Shown: positions 61,043-64,000 of the stretch, piece by piece
Position numbering within the stretch: the stretch's first letter is position 1
Layout of the letters: each line of letters opens with the position of its first letter
Position numbers and translations under genes: made by a program
The notes under the pieces: model-generated
What the model was told of the DNA's origin: nothing
Seen by the model: the letters and a program-made list of their open reading frames with translations, nothing else
Databases searched by the model: none
Source: Mycogone perniciosa
Lineage: Eukaryota > Ascomycota > Sordariomycetes > Hypocreales > Hypocreaceae
DNA: 64,000 nucleotides
Assembly: GCA_025331125.1 (NCBI GenBank)
Contig: JAOALB010000180.1
Span: forward strand, 32,445-96,444
Reading direction: 5' to 3'

Positions 61043-62215
61043 TTAAAATAAAAATACTTTTTAAATAAAAACTTAAAAACTTTAATATTTAATAATTTCG
61101 ATTTTTATATTTTATAAAATTATAAAAATTATAAATTGAATTTATATAATAAACCATTATTATATTAATTAATATTATATTTTTATATATATATTTAGTA
61201 AAAGATATAATATATATATATATATATATATAATATTATATTATGGTTTTTAAAGATATATATATATTATTACATCATATATTAAAGTATATATAATATT
61301 TTATTATTAAGTATTATAAAGACTATAATATATATATATTTAAAGTTTATATATATTACTTTTATTAAATTTATAAATTTATTAAAATAAAGATTATTAG
61401 TAATAATTATAGTTTTAACTATTATATAAGATAGTTAAATAGAAGAATTATTTATTATATTTTATAGAAATAGAAAATAAAAAAGTGTATTTTTAAGTTT
61501 TTATAATATACCTTTATTAAAATTTAAAAGGTTTAAGTTTTTAAAGTTATATTAATAAAAACTATTAAAGTTTATAAGAAAATAACCTTTATAAATATAT
61601 AATTATAAATACAAAGAAACTTTAAATATTATGAAAATAATTAAATATATAAATTATAATAAATTTATTACCTTTTTAAAGAAAGCTTTAATTATAAATA
61701 GAAAATTAATTAAAAAGATTAAAAATTAAAATAAAGAATTTTAAATTGATATTATATTAAATATAAATAATATAAAGTGTTTTCTATAATTAATATATTT
61801 TGAAACACTTTATATAAATTTAATATATATAATATAAATAAATATTAAAGAAATATAATTGTTAAAAATATTAAATTTTATTATTCAAATTCTTTTAATT
61901 ATATAAAAAAGGCTTTTTAATTAAAATATTAAGATATATAAAGCTAAAACTTCAAGCTTTAATATAAAAATTAAAATTTAAGTTAAAAGTTTAAATATAA
62001 CTTTATTATTAAATTTAAATATAATAATATTTTTAATTATTTTTAAATTAAAAAGCTTAATATACTTAATAATAAATAAATAATATTAATAAATATTAAG
62101 AAAATTATATTTATAAATATCTTTAATTTATAATATCTTTATTAATAATATATTAATATATTAATTAAACTTTAATATATTTTATATATTATAAATATTT
62201 TTAAAATCCTAAACC

Positions 62216-62255
<40 letters not shown>

Positions 62256-62336
62256 GAATAATATTAAAAATAATATAAGTAATAATATTGATAATTGAAT
62301 AAAAGTAAAAAATAAAGTTAAAAGGCAGTTAATATA
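61043..62336. other. AT-rich spacer with simple repeats
   Basis: No gene or recognisable element end. Contains a (TA)n tract near 61208-61232 and a (TTA)n tract near 62217-62253. Probably older degraded repeat DNA. Confidence 0.5.
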
Positions 62337-62612
62337 TATTGGGTTAGGTAAGCTAAGGACCTACCACTTATTAGCATTTATTAGCGCTAAGGAGCTTTTA
62401 TCTGCTTATATAGTAGATACCAGCTAATATATATATCGCGTAAGCGATATATTAGACTATATAGGCGCTTATAACGTATATATTCTATATTTTCCTTTAT
62501 ATTAGCTATATCTATATATATAGCGAGGCTATTACAGTATATTTATTACTAGAATTAAACTTGATTTTTATTTCTTTCTATACTCTATATAGCTGTACTG
62601 CACTCTGCAACA
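62337..62612 (+). repeat. LTR of a further retroelement (element C)
   Basis: 276 bp starting TATTGGGTTAGG (ancestral TGTTGGG inferred) and ending CTCTGCAACA. The ends form TGTTG...CAACA inverted repeats, typical of LTRs. Moderately G/C-bearing compared with its surroundings. No second copy lies in the window, so the pairing cannot be confirmed. Confidence 0.5.
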
Positions 62613-63924
62613 GTTATAAGCCTAAGTAGTAACTATTTAAGTTACTAGAAACTTCCTTTAATATTATATCTTTACCTTTACTTTTTCCCTCTACTTTTAA
62701 GCTTTTGAAGCTACCTTTTATAATAAATAATATAAAAAATATTACCTTTATAAAACTAGATTTAATAGTTTAGTAAATTAAATGGATTACTATTTTAAAT
62801 AATTATATAACTATTATAAAGATCTAAAATAAAGTTAATTTTAATCTCTTTAATTAAAATAATAATTATTTCCCTATTTTAAAGCTACCTACTTTAATTA
62901 AAGTAAAGGAAACTGCCTTAAAAGTATTTAAAAAAGAAACTACTTTAATAAATATCTCTATTTATTATAACAGTCTACTTTATAAGCACTAATGCACTAT
63001 TACTTTATATATTAAAATAAAGAAAGCTAAAGCAGTAATCTTTAAATAGATATAAAAGATAGTTAATACTAGCATGTATATTTTAATCTTTATAGACTTT
63101 AAAGCTATTACCTAAACTATAGCCTTAGCCTTTACTGCTATTAAAGCAGTTAATAAAAATAATAAAAACTTAAACGCTAAATTTACTATTTATTAAATTA
63201 TAAAGAAGCTTAAAGAATAATTAACTTTTCGCGAGGATATAATATATAAAGAAATGCAGATTTTATATAAATGTATCTTATATAATATAAAGTATAAAAA
63301 CTTAAAGCTAAAAGTATAGTATATAAACTAGGCATATATTTATATAAATGCAGTAAAGTATAAAATCTTTAAGGTTATAGGAATAGCTGCTTAAAAGGCT
63401 TTCTTAAAAGCTATTAAAGTACACTATATTTTAAACTTTACTTTATATTACTTATACTATATAGACAGTTAAATCGAGAGCAGTAAAACTATTAAAATCT
63501 TTTCCTTTAATTAATTTAGTTAACTTTTTTCGAATAGTATATAAAATATAAAGAATTATATTTATAGACTTTATATAACGCTTAGTAACCGCTTAAATAA
63601 AGCTATAGTAAATAATATTATATATTTAAAAGCTTTTATTAAAAAAGAATATGTATATAAATAAGAAAAGTATAATTAGCCTTTAAAGGATTATAGTATA
63701 CTACTTACTGCGCTTAAAGGAAAACTTAATAAAAAAGGGAAATATACCTTTAACCTGCAATAAACTATAGAAATTTATATTTGCCTTTAAAAAGATAAAT
63801 AATATATACTTTACAATAACTTTAATAAAAAGGGTATTAACTTTATAGCTTTAGCTTAAAGAGGTATAGCTTTAACTGTTATAGCTGCTTTAATCTCTTT
63901 AAACTTAATTAATAAAGAAGATAT
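62613..63924 (+). mobile_element. Probable interior of element C, degraded
   Basis: AT-rich DNA directly after the putative LTR, with no open frame and no readable protein relic. It is cut at 63925 by the start of a B-family LTR. Plus orientation is assumed from position only; the superfamily is undetermined. Confidence 0.35.
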
Positions 63925-64000
63925 TGTGACGATCCGGGTTGATTCTCAAGGGATAAACCGAGGTTCGTGGGTTTATGTTGACAGAGAGGTCAGGGATGAA
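63925..64000 (-). repeat. Start of a third, little-mutated B-family LTR (cut by window end)
   Basis: TGTGACGATCCGGGTTGATT and the following bases match the left ends of both B LTRs but keep almost all C and G. It is truncated by the window edge. Confidence 0.85.

Noticed and set aside
43200..64000. AT-rich block as mitochondrial DNA or a centromere core
   Set aside because: LTRs, target duplications and C-to-T damaged pol relics explain it as RIP-treated nuclear retroelements; centromere identity cannot be judged from sequence.
1..64000. tRNA, rRNA, CRISPR or prokaryotic operon features
   Set aside because: None seen; spliced genes and retroelements show a eukaryotic nuclear origin.

Overview
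This window is nuclear DNA of a filamentous ascomycete (Pezizomycotina). Most introns are short (49-84 nt) with GT...AG borders, and the gene families are typical of moulds: a GIT1-type transporter, an aromatic acid exporter-like protein, a PTH11/rhodopsin-like receptor, an MscS channel with an EF-hand, a bicupin quercetinase and GH20/GH3 hexosaminidases. The right third is an AT-rich retroelement graveyard with the C-to-T signature of repeat-induced point mutation (RIP). I cannot name the genus from the sequence alone.

Layout, 1-43.05 kb (gene-bearing, balanced composition): quinone-oxidoreductase-like MDR protein (-); D-aminoacylase (+, six exons); large flavoprotein monooxygenase-like protein (+); GIT1-type MFS permease (-, four exons) with a compound microsatellite in its 3' flank; aromatic-acid-exporter-like membrane protein (+, three exons); protoglobin-domain protein (-, three exons); secreted GH20 hexosaminidase (+, three exons); rhodopsin-like receptor with a nonsense codon (+); NagZ-like GH3 enzyme (-); TetX-like flavin monooxygenase with a frameshift (-); trans-aconitate methyltransferase-like enzyme (+); monocarboxylate-type MFS transporter (-); TauD/TfdA dioxygenase (-); an ankyrin relic (-); a multiply broken bicupin quercetinase (+); an MscS channel (+, five exons). 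Four of the loci between 21.6 and 37.2 kb are broken, so this stretch next to the AT-rich block looks like decaying accessory DNA.

Layout, 43.05-64 kb (very AT-rich, no credible gene): nested LTR retrotransposons. Element A (43266-49962, +) has 172-bp LTRs, a TAAAT target duplication, a polypurine tract and Ty3/gypsy RT and RNase H relics. It sits inside A-prime, an inverted older copy of the same family. Element B (53174-60890, -) has about 400-bp LTRs, an AAAAG target duplication, and zinc-knuckle and RT relics. It is inserted in the LTR of A-prime. A separate TGTTG...CAACA-type LTR (62337-62612) and the start of a nearly unmutated third B LTR (63925 to the window end) close the window.

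Functional themes: amino-sugar and chitin breakdown (GH20 and NagZ-like GH3), peptidoglycan- or D-amino-acid-related scavenging (D-aminoacylase), and uptake or export of organic acids and phosphodiesters (GIT1, MCT, aromatic acid exporter). A possible small-molecule catabolic group lies at 26.2-32.7 kb (flavin monooxygenase, methyltransferase, MCT permease, 2-oxoglutarate dioxygenase), but co-regulation is not shown. A 9-base motif, TACGGAGTA, recurs about 27 times between exons across the gene-bearing part and is absent from the AT-rich block.
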